DNA of 11,668 nucleotides from Planctomycetia bacterium. Lineage in GTDB: Bacteria > Planctomycetota > Phycisphaerae > Phycisphaerales > SM1A02. A program made the position numbers and the translations under genes. This document shows positions 5,629 to 11,668 of the stretch, piece by piece. The stretch is taken from assembly GCA_005799205.1 (NCBI GenBank), contig SYHM01000153.1, forward strand, positions 1 through 11,668, written 5' to 3'. Position 1 is the first letter of the stretch, and each line of letters begins with the position of its first letter. Below the pieces are notes generated by a model. The model worked only from the letters and a program-made list of their open reading frames with translations, had not been told where the DNA came from and did not search any database.

Positions 5629-8600
5629 GGTGCCACCTCGTCGCAACCACAGACGCCCGCACGACTCAACGACCGAACATCGAGCCCGCGCCTCCACAGG
5701 TCAAGAAGGTCGTCGTCGCGCTGACTCATCATGCGCGCGCGGAGTCGTGAAGGAGCCACTGGCTTCTCTTCGGCGACAGGATTCGTGTTCTCGATTGGCT
5801 TCCCGAGTTGCAGCGCCGCGACAATCAGGTCTTGCCGAAGTGACTCGCGACCAGCACGCGCCGCAAGGTCTTCCAGGCGGTCAAAGCGCTTCGTGCCCTC
5901 AACCCAAGTCTGCTCGCACAGACTCATCGGACTCAGTGGATCACCCGACCACACGACAATGTCCGCGTCCTTGCCAACCTCGATACTTCCTGTTCGATCA
6001 CCAATGCCAAGCTGTTTCGCTGGATTGATCGTCACAAACTCAAGTGCACGTGCGGGCGCGAGGTTTCCGTACTTCACCGCCTTTGCAGCCTCGGTGTTGA
6101 GGTGCCGCGCAAGCTCTCCAGAATCGGAGTTGAACGACATCAAGACCCCCTGACTTTGCATCATCGCACCAGCCCACGGAATCGCATCCATCACCTCCAT
6201 TTTGTAGGCCCACCAATCGCTGAAACACGAGCCGCCTGCACCATGCCGCGCGATGGCATCAGCGACCTTGTACCCCTCGAGAATGTGCTGAAACGTGCCG
6301 ATCGTGAATCCGAACTCATCCGCGAGGCGAATCAACATCAGAATCTCATCCTGCCGATATGAGTGGCAGTGAATGATGCGTGTCCCATCGAGAATCTCGG
6401 CGAGCGCCTGCAATTCAAGATCGACCTGTGGAGCACAACCACCAGCGCGTGATCCGGTCGCGGCTGCCTTATGCGCAGCGCTGTATTCGCGTGCCGCACG
6501 AAAGCGGTCACGCATGAATGCCTCGACTCCCATGCGTGTTTGCGGATAACGACCAGTTGGACGAACCACATTCTCTCCGAGCGCGAACTTGATTCCAGGA
6601 CGCGCTCCAACCGCAGGCCATTCCGCAAGGGGAGATCCCCACTTCAGTTTGACGACGCTGTTCTGTCCCCCGATCGGATTCGCGCTTCCATGAAGCTGGT
6701 TTGCGCAGGTGAGTCCGCCTGCGAGTTCGCGGTACCAACCAACATCGTCAGGATCGATCACGTCGTTGATGCGAACTTCAGCAGTGCATGCTTGAGTCCA
6801 CTCATTCACGCCGCCATCGATCCCAGTGTGGCTGTGACAGTCGATCAGACCAGGAGTGAGATGCCGTCCCGCACAATCAACCACGCGCGCATCAACCGGC
6901 GCCACGATGTTGGCGCCAATCTGCTCGATGACGCCATCTCGAATGAGGACATCCGTGTGCGTTCGAATGCCCTGCGGGGTACTCGTCCAAACAGTCGCAT
7001 CTCGAAAGAGGACTCGTTCTCGCGCTGGGATAGCCGTGAGCCCGAAGTCGCCAACAGGTTGCGTCAACACGACTGATGGGCGGCTTCGCATGCGAGGTAG
7101 CGGGTTCACGGGCTTGCTCGACTCCTCGGCGATTGGCGCCGCGTCTGCCGAGAACACGGTGTTGCTTCCATCTGGAGCAACCGCGTCGATCTGGATGGCG
7201 CCTTGGTCGACGCGCATTGTGCATCGAATGGGTCCCACAAGGCCAAGCGCCGACCCATCCACTTGAAATCCGCCCCGAAGTGATTCGAGTGATACGGATT
7301 CCGCCGCAATGGATCGTGACGAACCATCTGGGTTCATCAGTTCGAATTCGATCTTGTTGTGCTTCGGATCAACCGCCATGACACAGTGCACTTGGTCGGC
7401 GCGGTCGACTGCGAATCTGCCAGCCATACGAAACTCGCTCTCAATGGCCGGGGTGCCCGCAGGCGCCGCGTCGTATGCACGGCCAGCGATCCACACCTCA
7501 GTGATGCGCGAGTCTTTGGCGTAGAGCGGCCCATCCGAAACCGTCAGGTTCGCCATCTTGCCGACGGCGATTGTTCCAAGGATGTCGGTTCGACCGAGCA
7601 ACGCAGCGGGCGATGTCGTCAGTGACGCAAGCAATTGCGTTTCAGTGAGTCCCGCTTCGATCGCCTCAACGACGCGCGCGGGAAAGTCAGCGCGGCGGTC
7701 GAGGCGTGCTGTTGTCAGCGACGCTGCGGCGCCCGCTGCGAGCAGTCGACTCAGATTGGATGGCGCAGCAGCCCAGGTCACGAGATCGCGCAGTGACACG
7801 CTCTCAGCAAGTCGCGCGGTCGTGAGCAGGGGCGCTGTCGGGTAGTCGAGTGGAACAATCAACGGCACGCGCATCGCAACGACTTCGTTGAGGTGCCGAA
7901 ACTCAGTACCGCTTGCCAGTATCGATGCGTTCAACCCGAACTCGCGCGCCAAGACACCACTCCGAAGCGCGTCGAGATCGGTTGATGCATCAAAGACAAT
8001 CCGTTCACGACCAGCACTCGCTTCTCGCAGTGCGTCGAGGGCAGGGGCGGCACTCGGCGGATCGTTTCCAAGTGGCTGCACAGACCACGACGCGACCGAG
8101 TTCGCTCGCCAACGTGCATCGTTCACCGTCTGACGTATGAGGGCGACCGCACCCATGATCGAGTTTGGATAGGCAGGCATCCGCTCGTCGTCGTCTCTTC
8201 GAAAGGTGCCGCGAGGTGAGCGGCCAAAACCAACAAACTGACCAGCACTTCCCGGAAGCCGCTGAATTCCGCGCGGTGCATCGCCGAGCAGTTCGATCGA
8301 TCCACGGCCGCGAAAGATGCCGGAATCTGGGTAGGCAGCAGCGACTGCGAACCCGAGTTGCCGCAACTCGCCCCGAAGTCCACTTGCGATCGGAGCGAGC
8401 TCAGATGTCGACAGTTGAGGAGTCACAAATGCGTTCCAATGCGCGCCCGCCTGTGTCGAAGCGCGCTGTGCGTGCGTCGCAGAGTCAACGAGCAGTGCAG
8501 GCTCGATGAAGCCAGCCATCACACGCTTGCCACGTCGATCGTGAAGTGTGGCGCCACTCGGAACAGCAACCTGCGCGGTCGGTCCAACCGCTGCGATCCA

Positions 8601-8795
8601 TCCATCCCGCATCAAGATCGTTGCATCGTCGATCTGCACCCCAGGCGAAGTGAAGACTGTCGCGTGTTGGATGGCATCCCATCGAACATCAGCAGGGACT
8701 GGCCCATTGACCGGAGGCGTTTGGGGGAGAGCTGAGGCAGTCGAGACGAGGACCGCGATCAGCGAAAGCAGTGTCCGAAATACTGGAGCATTCAC
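5625..8795 (-). CDS. Exported tandem amidohydrolase: degenerate plus intact halves
   Basis: The 1056-residue protein has a signal peptide (MNAPVFRTLLSLIAVLVSTA, likely cut after Ala-Ser-Ala22), so it acts outside the cytoplasm. Residues about 35-445 form an amidohydrolase-like half in which HxH is replaced by Ala100-Leu-Leu102, although the LGTIAVGKMANLTVSDGPL end motif remains. Residues about 450-555 are a beta-rich linker with two copies of one unit. Residues about 590-970 form a complete half: TPGLIDCHSHTG (His654, His656), HCH at 809-811, QHILEG (His837) and NSD (Asp891), with Lys736 a possible carboxylated-lysine ligand; it closes with GSIEVGKDADIVVWSGDPL. The family includes imidazolonepropionase and Xaa-Pro or Xaa-Arg dipeptidases, so a cyclic amide or dipeptide substrate is plausible but not shown. 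A charged tail ends in a Cys-x-Cys. The start is GTG with no ribosome site; a -10-like box lies 6 bases upstream. Confidence 0.9.
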   Translation of the reverse strand: MNAPVFRTLLSLIAVLVSTASALPQTPPVNGPVPADVRWDAIQHATVFTSPGVQIDDATILMRDGWIAAVGPTAQVAVPSGATLHDRRGKRVMAGFIEPALLVDSATHAQRASTQAGAHWNAFVTPQLSTSELAPIASGLRGELRQLGFAVAAAYPDSGIFRGRGSIELLGDAPRGIQRLPGSAGQFVGFGRSPRGTFRRDDDERMPAYPNSIMGAVALIRQTVNDARWRANSVASWSVQPLGNDPPSAAPALDALREASAGRERIVFDASTDLDALRSGVLAREFGLNASILASGTEFRHLNEVVAMRVPLIVPLDYPTAPLLTTARLAESVSLRDLVTWAAAPSNLSRLLAAGAAASLTTARLDRRADFPARVVEAIEAGLTETQLLASLTTSPAALLGRTDILGTIAVGKMANLTVSDGPLYAKDSRITEVWIAGRAYDAAPAGTPAIESEFRMAGRFAVDRADQVHCVMAVDPKHNKIEFELMNPDGSSRSIAAESVSLESLRGGFQVDGSALGLVGPIRCTMRVDQGAIQIDAVAPDGSNTVFSADAAPIAEESSKPVNPLPRMRSRPSVVLTQPVGDFGLTAIPARERVLFRDATVWTSTPQGIRTHTDVLIRDGVIEQIGANIVAPVDARVVDCAGRHLTPGLIDCHSHTGIDGGVNEWTQACTAEVRINDVIDPDDVGWYRELAGGLTCANQLHGSANPIGGQNSVVKLKWGSPLAEWPAVGARPGIKFALGENVVRPTGRYPQTRMGVEAFMRDRFRAAREYSAAHKAAATGSRAGGCAPQVDLELQALAEILDGTRIIHCHSYRQDEILMLIRLADEFGFTIGTFQHILEGYKVADAIARHGAGGSCFSDWWAYKMEVMDAIPWAGAMMQSQGVLMSFNSDSGELARHLNTEAAKAVKYGNLAPARALEFVTINPAKQLGIGDRTGSIEVGKDADIVVWSGDPLSPMSLCEQTWVEGTKRFDRLEDLAARAGRESLRQDLIVAALQLGKPIENTNPVAEEKPVAPSRLRARMMSQRDDDLLDLWRRGLDVRSLSRAGVCGCDEVAP

Positions 8796-8801
8796 CCGAC
8801 T

Positions 8802-8807
8802 AGTGTA
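8802..8807 (-). promoter_or_regulatory. -10-like box just before the amidohydrolase operon start
   Basis: On the minus strand TACACT (4/6 to TATAAT) ends 6 bases before the GTG start at 8795, the same spacing as the stronger box at 2788-2793. No -35 hexamer is evident. It would give a leaderless mRNA for the amidohydrolase pair. Confidence 0.35.
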
Positions 8808-8812
8808 GAAAC

Positions 8813-8830
8813 GCTGAGCTCACTCTCAGC
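8813..8830 (-). terminator. Small hairpin after the flgM-like gene
   Basis: GCTGAG (8813-8818) and CTCAGC (8825-8830) form a 6 bp stem with a 6-base loop, 9 bases past the FlgM-like stop codon on the minus strand. It is followed on that strand by GTTTCT. It may be a weak terminator separating the anti-sigma gene from the amidohydrolase operon, but the stem is short. Confidence 0.3.
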
Positions 8831-8839
8831 AGACGAACC

Positions 8840-9097
8840 TCAGCTTGACTGTTGGCGAAGTTCATCAACCATTCGATCGATCGCCGCAGACAGGCGTTCC
8901 TCAGTGTCGAAAGTTCCATCAGCGATCATGCGCTTGATTCGGGCGATGCGATCGGCTCGCACTTCAGGGAGTGAGCGCAAGTGCGAAAGATGTCGTGCAT
9001 GTTCGTCGCTGTGATCGTCACCACCGTTGACGCGTGTGCGGACATTCGAGCAGGCGTCGACTGTGACTGGGATCGAGATATTCGTAGCTTCCAACAT
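8840..9097 (-). CDS. flgM: FlgM-like anti-sigma-28 factor
   Basis: FlgM binds and holds the flagellar sigma factor FliA (sigma-28) until the hook-basal body is finished and FlgM is exported. This 85-residue product has a disordered, polar N-terminal half and a C-terminal helical region, VRADRIARIKRMIADGTFD (46-64) followed by EERLSAAIDRMVDEL, which matches the FlgM pattern of R..ri..ik..I..G.y......iA..ll..l. The expected Tyr after the Gly is Phe. The start at ATG 9097 is fixed by an AGGAG ribosome site 8 bases upstream; a longer open frame reaches 9184 but adds residues unlike the family. A candidate sigma-28 promoter lies about 100 bases upstream, as expected for flgM. No other flagellar gene is in the window, so the assignment rests on the C-terminal pattern. 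Confidence 0.72.
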   Translation of the reverse strand: MLEATNISIPVTVDACSNVRTRVNGGDDHSDEHARHLSHLRSLPEVRADRIARIKRMIADGTFDTEERLSAAIDRMVDELRQQSS

Positions 9098-9199
9098 TGA
9101 TGCAACTCCTAGAACCGCTGCTTCAGATCCATCTTCAGCACAGGTCCGACGTCGATTTGTGACATCCTTGTATTGAGTCCACACGCGAACTCAAGGTAC

Positions 9200-9226
9200 T
9201 TATCGTCGGATTGAATCCCAACTCTT
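9200..9226 (-). promoter_or_regulatory. Candidate sigma-28 (FliA) promoter upstream of flgM
   Basis: On the minus strand the sequence is AAGAGTTG-N11-GACGATAA. Compared with the enterobacterial sigma-28 consensus TAAAGTTT-N11-GCCGATAA it matches 5/8 and 7/8 positions with exactly the expected spacer. Transcription would start about 95 bases before the FlgM-like start codon. Autoregulation of flgM from a sigma-28 promoter is established in enterobacteria; its use here is inference. Confidence 0.45.
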
Positions 9227-9257
9227 CAACTATTCAAATCGGGTTACGCACGCGAGT

Positions 9258-9263
9258 TATGAT
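9258..9263 (+). promoter_or_regulatory. -10-like box just before the SPOR-like gene
   Basis: TATGAT matches TATAAT at 5 of 6 positions and ends 7 bases before ATG 9271. As with the boxes at 2788 and 8802, there is no clear -35 and no Shine-Dalgarno site, pointing to leaderless or near-leaderless initiation for the run that includes holB. Confidence 0.4.
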
Positions 9264-9270
9264 CCTCTTC

Positions 9271-10314
9271 ATGTTCGGATCGCCTCTCATGCGGGTTGCA
9301 TCAATCGCCTTCGCGACCGCAGTGGTGGCTTCAGCAAGCTGCTCGCCTGAACCCCAGAATTCAAAGAAAAACAACCTTTCGAAAGTCGCCAGTGATCCTG
9401 ACGCCCTTTTCGCCGACGAATCAATTACAGACGTTGCCGCCGATGGGGCGGCCGGAGCACCACCGACGAAGCAACTTGGCGCGGTGACCAAGAAGAAGTC
9501 ACCAACCTGGACGGTCCCAGGGGCCCCGCAAACCGCCCCCCAAGCGCCCCCGCCCGTGGAGGCCGAGCCGAGCGAACACTCGGCGCGCAAAGGTCCCGCC
9601 CCCCAGCCCGACACGAACCAGCCCTCTTCGGATGCCGGTCGCTGGAGCATCGTGCTCTTGAGTTTCACCGGTGAAGATCACGCACAGCTCGCGCACGCAG
9701 CGTGCGTGAACATTCGAGGACGTTATCCATCGCTCGCCAAAGCATTCACGCGCGAGCGATCGAGTGGATCGGTCGTCGTCGTCGGTCATTTCAGCGGACC
9801 GGGCGATCGTGCAGTGAAGCCACTCCTCGACCAAGTGCATGCGATGGTTGACGGTGCAACGCGTCCATTCGCACGAGCGATGCTCACGCGCCTTGAAACT
9901 TCAAAGGAAAGTGCGATGGGAGCCTTTGACCTGCGCCGAGCTCGGCAAGCGAACCCAACAGCGAGGTCGCTGTATTCGGTTGAAGTCGCGGTCTGGAGCG
10001 ATTTTGGATCGAACGAGATTTCGCTTGAAACGATTCGCACGAATGCGGAGGCACACGCCAAGCGGCTTCGCGCCCAGGGATTGATCGCGTTCTTTCATCA
10101 CGACGATGACCGACGCATGAGCATCGTGACGATCGGGCTCTTTGGTCCAGACGCGTACAACGCGCAGACGATGCTCTACTCGAGTGAAGTCGAGGCGATC
10201 AAGAAGAAGTTTCCAAAACTGCTCGTCAACGGGGAAGAGCTTCGACGGCCAATCCGATCGGGATCCCAAGAGACGGTGGCGGATACGAGTTTTCTGATCG
10301 AGGTTCCGCGTTGA
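9271..10314 (+). CDS. Exported protein with two SPOR-like repeats
   Basis: The 347-residue product begins with a signal stretch (RVASIAFATAVVASASC), with Cys24 a possible lipidation site although the residues before it are not a textbook lipobox. A Pro/Ala-rich linker spans about 77-120. Two related units follow: WSIVLLSFTG...SVVVVGHFSG (125-175, helix to 192) and YSVEVAVWSDFG...RRMSIVTIGLFG (235-292, helix to about 319). Each has the strand-helix-strand order and closing VxxGxF-type strand of SPOR domains, which bind stripped glycan strands at division sites. The match is by pattern only and weak in residues, so a role in envelope or division is tentative. I chose ATG 9271 because a -10-like box precedes it; ATG 9289 is equally good for the signal peptide, and TTG 9211 is unlikely because it lies inside the candidate sigma-28 promoter. 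The stop overlaps the holB start as TTGA. Confidence 0.65.
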   Translation: MFGSPLMRVASIAFATAVVASASCSPEPQNSKKNNLSKVASDPDALFADESITDVAADGAAGAPPTKQLGAVTKKKSPTWTVPGAPQTAPQAPPPVEAEPSEHSARKGPAPQPDTNQPSSDAGRWSIVLLSFTGEDHAQLAHAACVNIRGRYPSLAKAFTRERSSGSVVVVGHFSGPGDRAVKPLLDQVHAMVDGATRPFARAMLTRLETSKESAMGAFDLRRARQANPTARSLYSVEVAVWSDFGSNEISLETIRTNAEAHAKRLRAQGLIAFFHHDDDRRMSIVTIGLFGPDAYNAQTMLYSSEVEAIKKKFPKLLVNGEELRRPIRSGSQETVADTSFLIEVPR

Positions 10315-11510
10315 AACCAGCAACCCGCACGAGACCATCGAAGGCACCCCGCGCACCGCGACCCGATACGCAGACCCAGGACCCAGGCGATGCGTATGTC
10401 GCCGCTCTTGCACGGGCAGCGCTCGATGACGAGTTGCTTGGGCAAGAGCGGGCGCTCGACACACTTTCGAAGGCGCTTGGGTCGGGCCACTTTCCACATG
10501 CGTGGGTTTTTTACGGTCCATCGGGGATCGGCAAGTGCACGACCGCGATGCGAGTGGCAGCGTTGCTCGTCGATCCACTCACGGTCGATGCTGGGCGGAT
10601 CGCGTGTGCTCCCACGCGCGACTCACACAGCGCGCGACTGTTGCGTGCCGGAACCCACCCAGACGTTCGTGTGATCCGCGCAGAACTCGCCTCATCGAGC
10701 GCTGACCGCGAACTACGCGAGCGCAAGCAGTTGAATATTCCAGTCGGCCTCCTGCGCGAGCACATGATCGGTGGAGTCGATAGTGGGGGAGGCCGACTTG
10801 AGGCGCCAATCGCTCGATCCAGCGCGCTCGGTGCTGGCAAAGTGTTCATTATTGATGGCGCCGACCGACTTGAAGCGGATGGTCAGAATGTTCTTCTCAA
10901 GACCCTCGAGGAGCCACCAGCAGGCACCACGATCATTCTGGTCACCCGAAGTGTTGATCGCCTCCTTCCGACGATCCGCAGCCGTTGTCAGTCTGTCGGA
11001 TTTGCGCCGCTCAGCGCACCACTCATGTCGCGCTGGCTTGACACGAAACTCGGAGAGGTCACAGGCACATCGCGTGCGTTCGTCGAACTCTTTGCGGCGG
11101 GATCTCCCGGCGCTGCGGTGACCGCCGTCGAGTTAGGTCTGCAGTCGTGGTACGAAGAACTCGTGCCCATGATCGATCGATTCGCGCGCGGCGAGTGCCC
11201 CCTCGAGCTGGCCGATCGGATGAATGACATCGCGTCGGATATCGCCGAGGCCGCCATCAAGCGAAACGAAAATGCGAGTAAAGAGGCCGCCAACCGAGAC
11301 GCAGTTGGAGTGCTTCTCGCAGTGATCGGTCGTGAAGTGGAAAGAAGACTTCATGCAAGCGCACAGAATCACAGGGCACTCGCTTACTGGGCCCAGGTTC
11401 CTGGGGTGATCGCAGCCGCCGAACGCAACCTCAGCGCGAATGTCAATCAGAAGCTCGCGCTTGCAGAGTTCGTCGCCCAGTGGTCAATGCTCACAGGTCA
11501 AACGCTGTGA
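10311..11510 (+). CDS. holB: DNA polymerase III delta' subunit (clamp loader)
   Basis: Delta' is the stator subunit of the clamp loader that, with delta and DnaX, places the beta sliding clamp on DNA. The 399-residue protein has the AAA+ core: LGQERALDTL (43-52), P-loop GPSGIGKCTT (69-78), HPDV (116-119), a Walker B-like VFIIDGADRL (178-187), QNVLLKTLEEPP (192-203), TTIILVT, and the sensor/arginine-finger segment TIRSRCQ with SRC at 224-226. The zinc-binding four-Cys segment expected before HPD is degenerate: only Cys99 is visible. The first 25 residues are a basic Pro/Arg/Thr-rich extension. The long C-terminal region (about 240-399) is the helical collar. A related DnaX ATPase is the alternative, but DnaX is normally longer and keeps its Cys cluster. 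The TTG start at 10311 overlaps the upstream stop, with GAGG 7 bases before it. Confidence 0.9.
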   Translation: MKPATRTRPSKAPRAPRPDTQTQDPGDAYVAALARAALDDELLGQERALDTLSKALGSGHFPHAWVFYGPSGIGKCTTAMRVAALLVDPLTVDAGRIACAPTRDSHSARLLRAGTHPDVRVIRAELASSSADRELRERKQLNIPVGLLREHMIGGVDSGGGRLEAPIARSSALGAGKVFIIDGADRLEADGQNVLLKTLEEPPAGTTIILVTRSVDRLLPTIRSRCQSVGFAPLSAPLMSRWLDTKLGEVTGTSRAFVELFAAGSPGAAVTAVELGLQSWYEELVPMIDRFARGECPLELADRMNDIASDIAEAAIKRNENASKEAANRDAVGVLLAVIGREVERRLHASAQNHRALAYWAQVPGVIAAAERNLSANVNQKLALAEFVAQWSMLTGQTL

Positions 11511-11668
11511 CTGAGGCACTCGAGATTGAGCGAGTTTGGTTGTTGCGTGGATTACCGATCCTTCCGGCGGGTTTCACGACATGGCAAATCGATCAGGGGT
11601 ATCTCACCGCAATCGATGGTTCTCCAGAGGGTCGTGTGCGCAGGACAACTCTTGCAGACGGTTCACGC
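11507..11668 (+). CDS. CYTH-domain protein, N-terminal part
   Basis: The frame starts at GTG 11507 in a GTGA overlap with the holB stop and runs off the right edge after 54 codons. The visible part has EIERVWLLRGLP (6-17), IDQGYL (28-33) and GRVRRTTLADGSR (42-54). This order of an acidic ExE strand, a QGYL strand and an RxR strand is typical of CYTH domains, which hydrolyse triphosphates such as inorganic triphosphate or thiamine triphosphate, or make cAMP in class IV cyclases. The signature is ExExK, but the Lys is Val10 here, with Arg9 next to it. The enzymatic class cannot be told from this fragment. Coupling to holB may reflect co-transcription rather than a shared pathway. Confidence 0.8.
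   Translation, partial: MTEALEIERVWLLRGLPILPAGFTTWQIDQGYLTAIDGSPEGRVRRTTLADGSR

Noticed and set aside
5629..5697. Longer start for the 446-residue amidohydrolase-like protein
   Set aside because: It adds 23 Arg/Cys-rich residues before the signal peptide and would overlap the upstream gene by 73 bp; ATG 5628 has a ribosome site and an ATGA overlap.
8123..8509. Long open frames on both strands inside the amidohydrolase genes, including + strand frames of 100 to 220 codons
   Set aside because: They are Arg/Ser-rich antisense or out-of-frame shadows of a well-supported coding sequence in G+C-rich DNA, with no family motifs and no consistent start signals.
9098..9184. 29-residue N-terminal extension of the FlgM-like protein
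   Set aside because: A strong AGGAG site 8 bases before ATG 9097 fixes the shorter start, and the extension is unlike FlgM.
9211..9270. TTG 9211 as start of the SPOR-like protein
   Set aside because: It precedes the -10-like box at 9258, overlaps the candidate sigma-28 promoter on the other strand, and places polar residues before the signal peptide.
9540..9620. C-rich tract in the SPOR-like gene as a possible repeat or regulatory element
   Set aside because: It encodes the Pro/Ala-rich linker and is explained by codon choice.

Overview
The window is 11.7 kb of compact bacterial chromosome of moderately high G+C (judged by eye). It contains no mobile element, CRISPR array, tRNA or rRNA. The gene families, the many short lipoprotein or exported proteins of unknown function, the -10-like boxes abutting start codons and the lack of Shine-Dalgarno sites at several gene heads suggest a planctomycete, probably of the Phycisphaerae group. 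This placement is inference; no marker gene is present to prove it.

Layout. Bases 1-135 are the 3' end of an unidentified + strand gene. A minus-strand FdxA-type 7Fe ferredoxin follows (216-476). Next comes a very small minus-strand gene (589-645) for an 18-residue Lys/Ala peptide resembling a histone H1 tail, with its own Shine-Dalgarno site and a strong hairpin terminator (535-565). A + strand run holds dapB (lysine and peptidoglycan precursor synthesis), an M16-family peptidase homologue that has lost its zinc site, and a conserved-looking 82-residue protein. A minus-strand PDZ lipoprotein and a + strand lipoprotein diverge from a 30 bp gap that contains an inverted repeat.

The centre (4288-8795, minus strand) is a translationally coupled pair of exported amidohydrolase-superfamily proteins. 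The upstream one (1056 aa) fuses a metal-site-deficient amidohydrolase-like half, a linker with an internal duplication, and a complete amidohydrolase half. The downstream one (446 aa) is another metal-site-deficient copy. The locus therefore holds three related modules, only one of which appears catalytic. It is the most unusual part of the window.

Upstream of it is a small FlgM-like anti-sigma factor gene with a candidate sigma-28 promoter. Divergent from it is a + strand run of three genes joined by 4 bp overlaps: an exported protein with two SPOR-like repeats, a DNA polymerase III delta' subunit (holB), and the start of a CYTH-domain protein that runs off the window. Several gene heads (2800, 8795, 9271 and possibly 476 and 3864) have a -10-like hexamer only 6-9 bases before the start codon, suggesting leaderless transcripts. 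Genes inside runs start in 4 bp TTGA, GTGA or ATGA overlaps.
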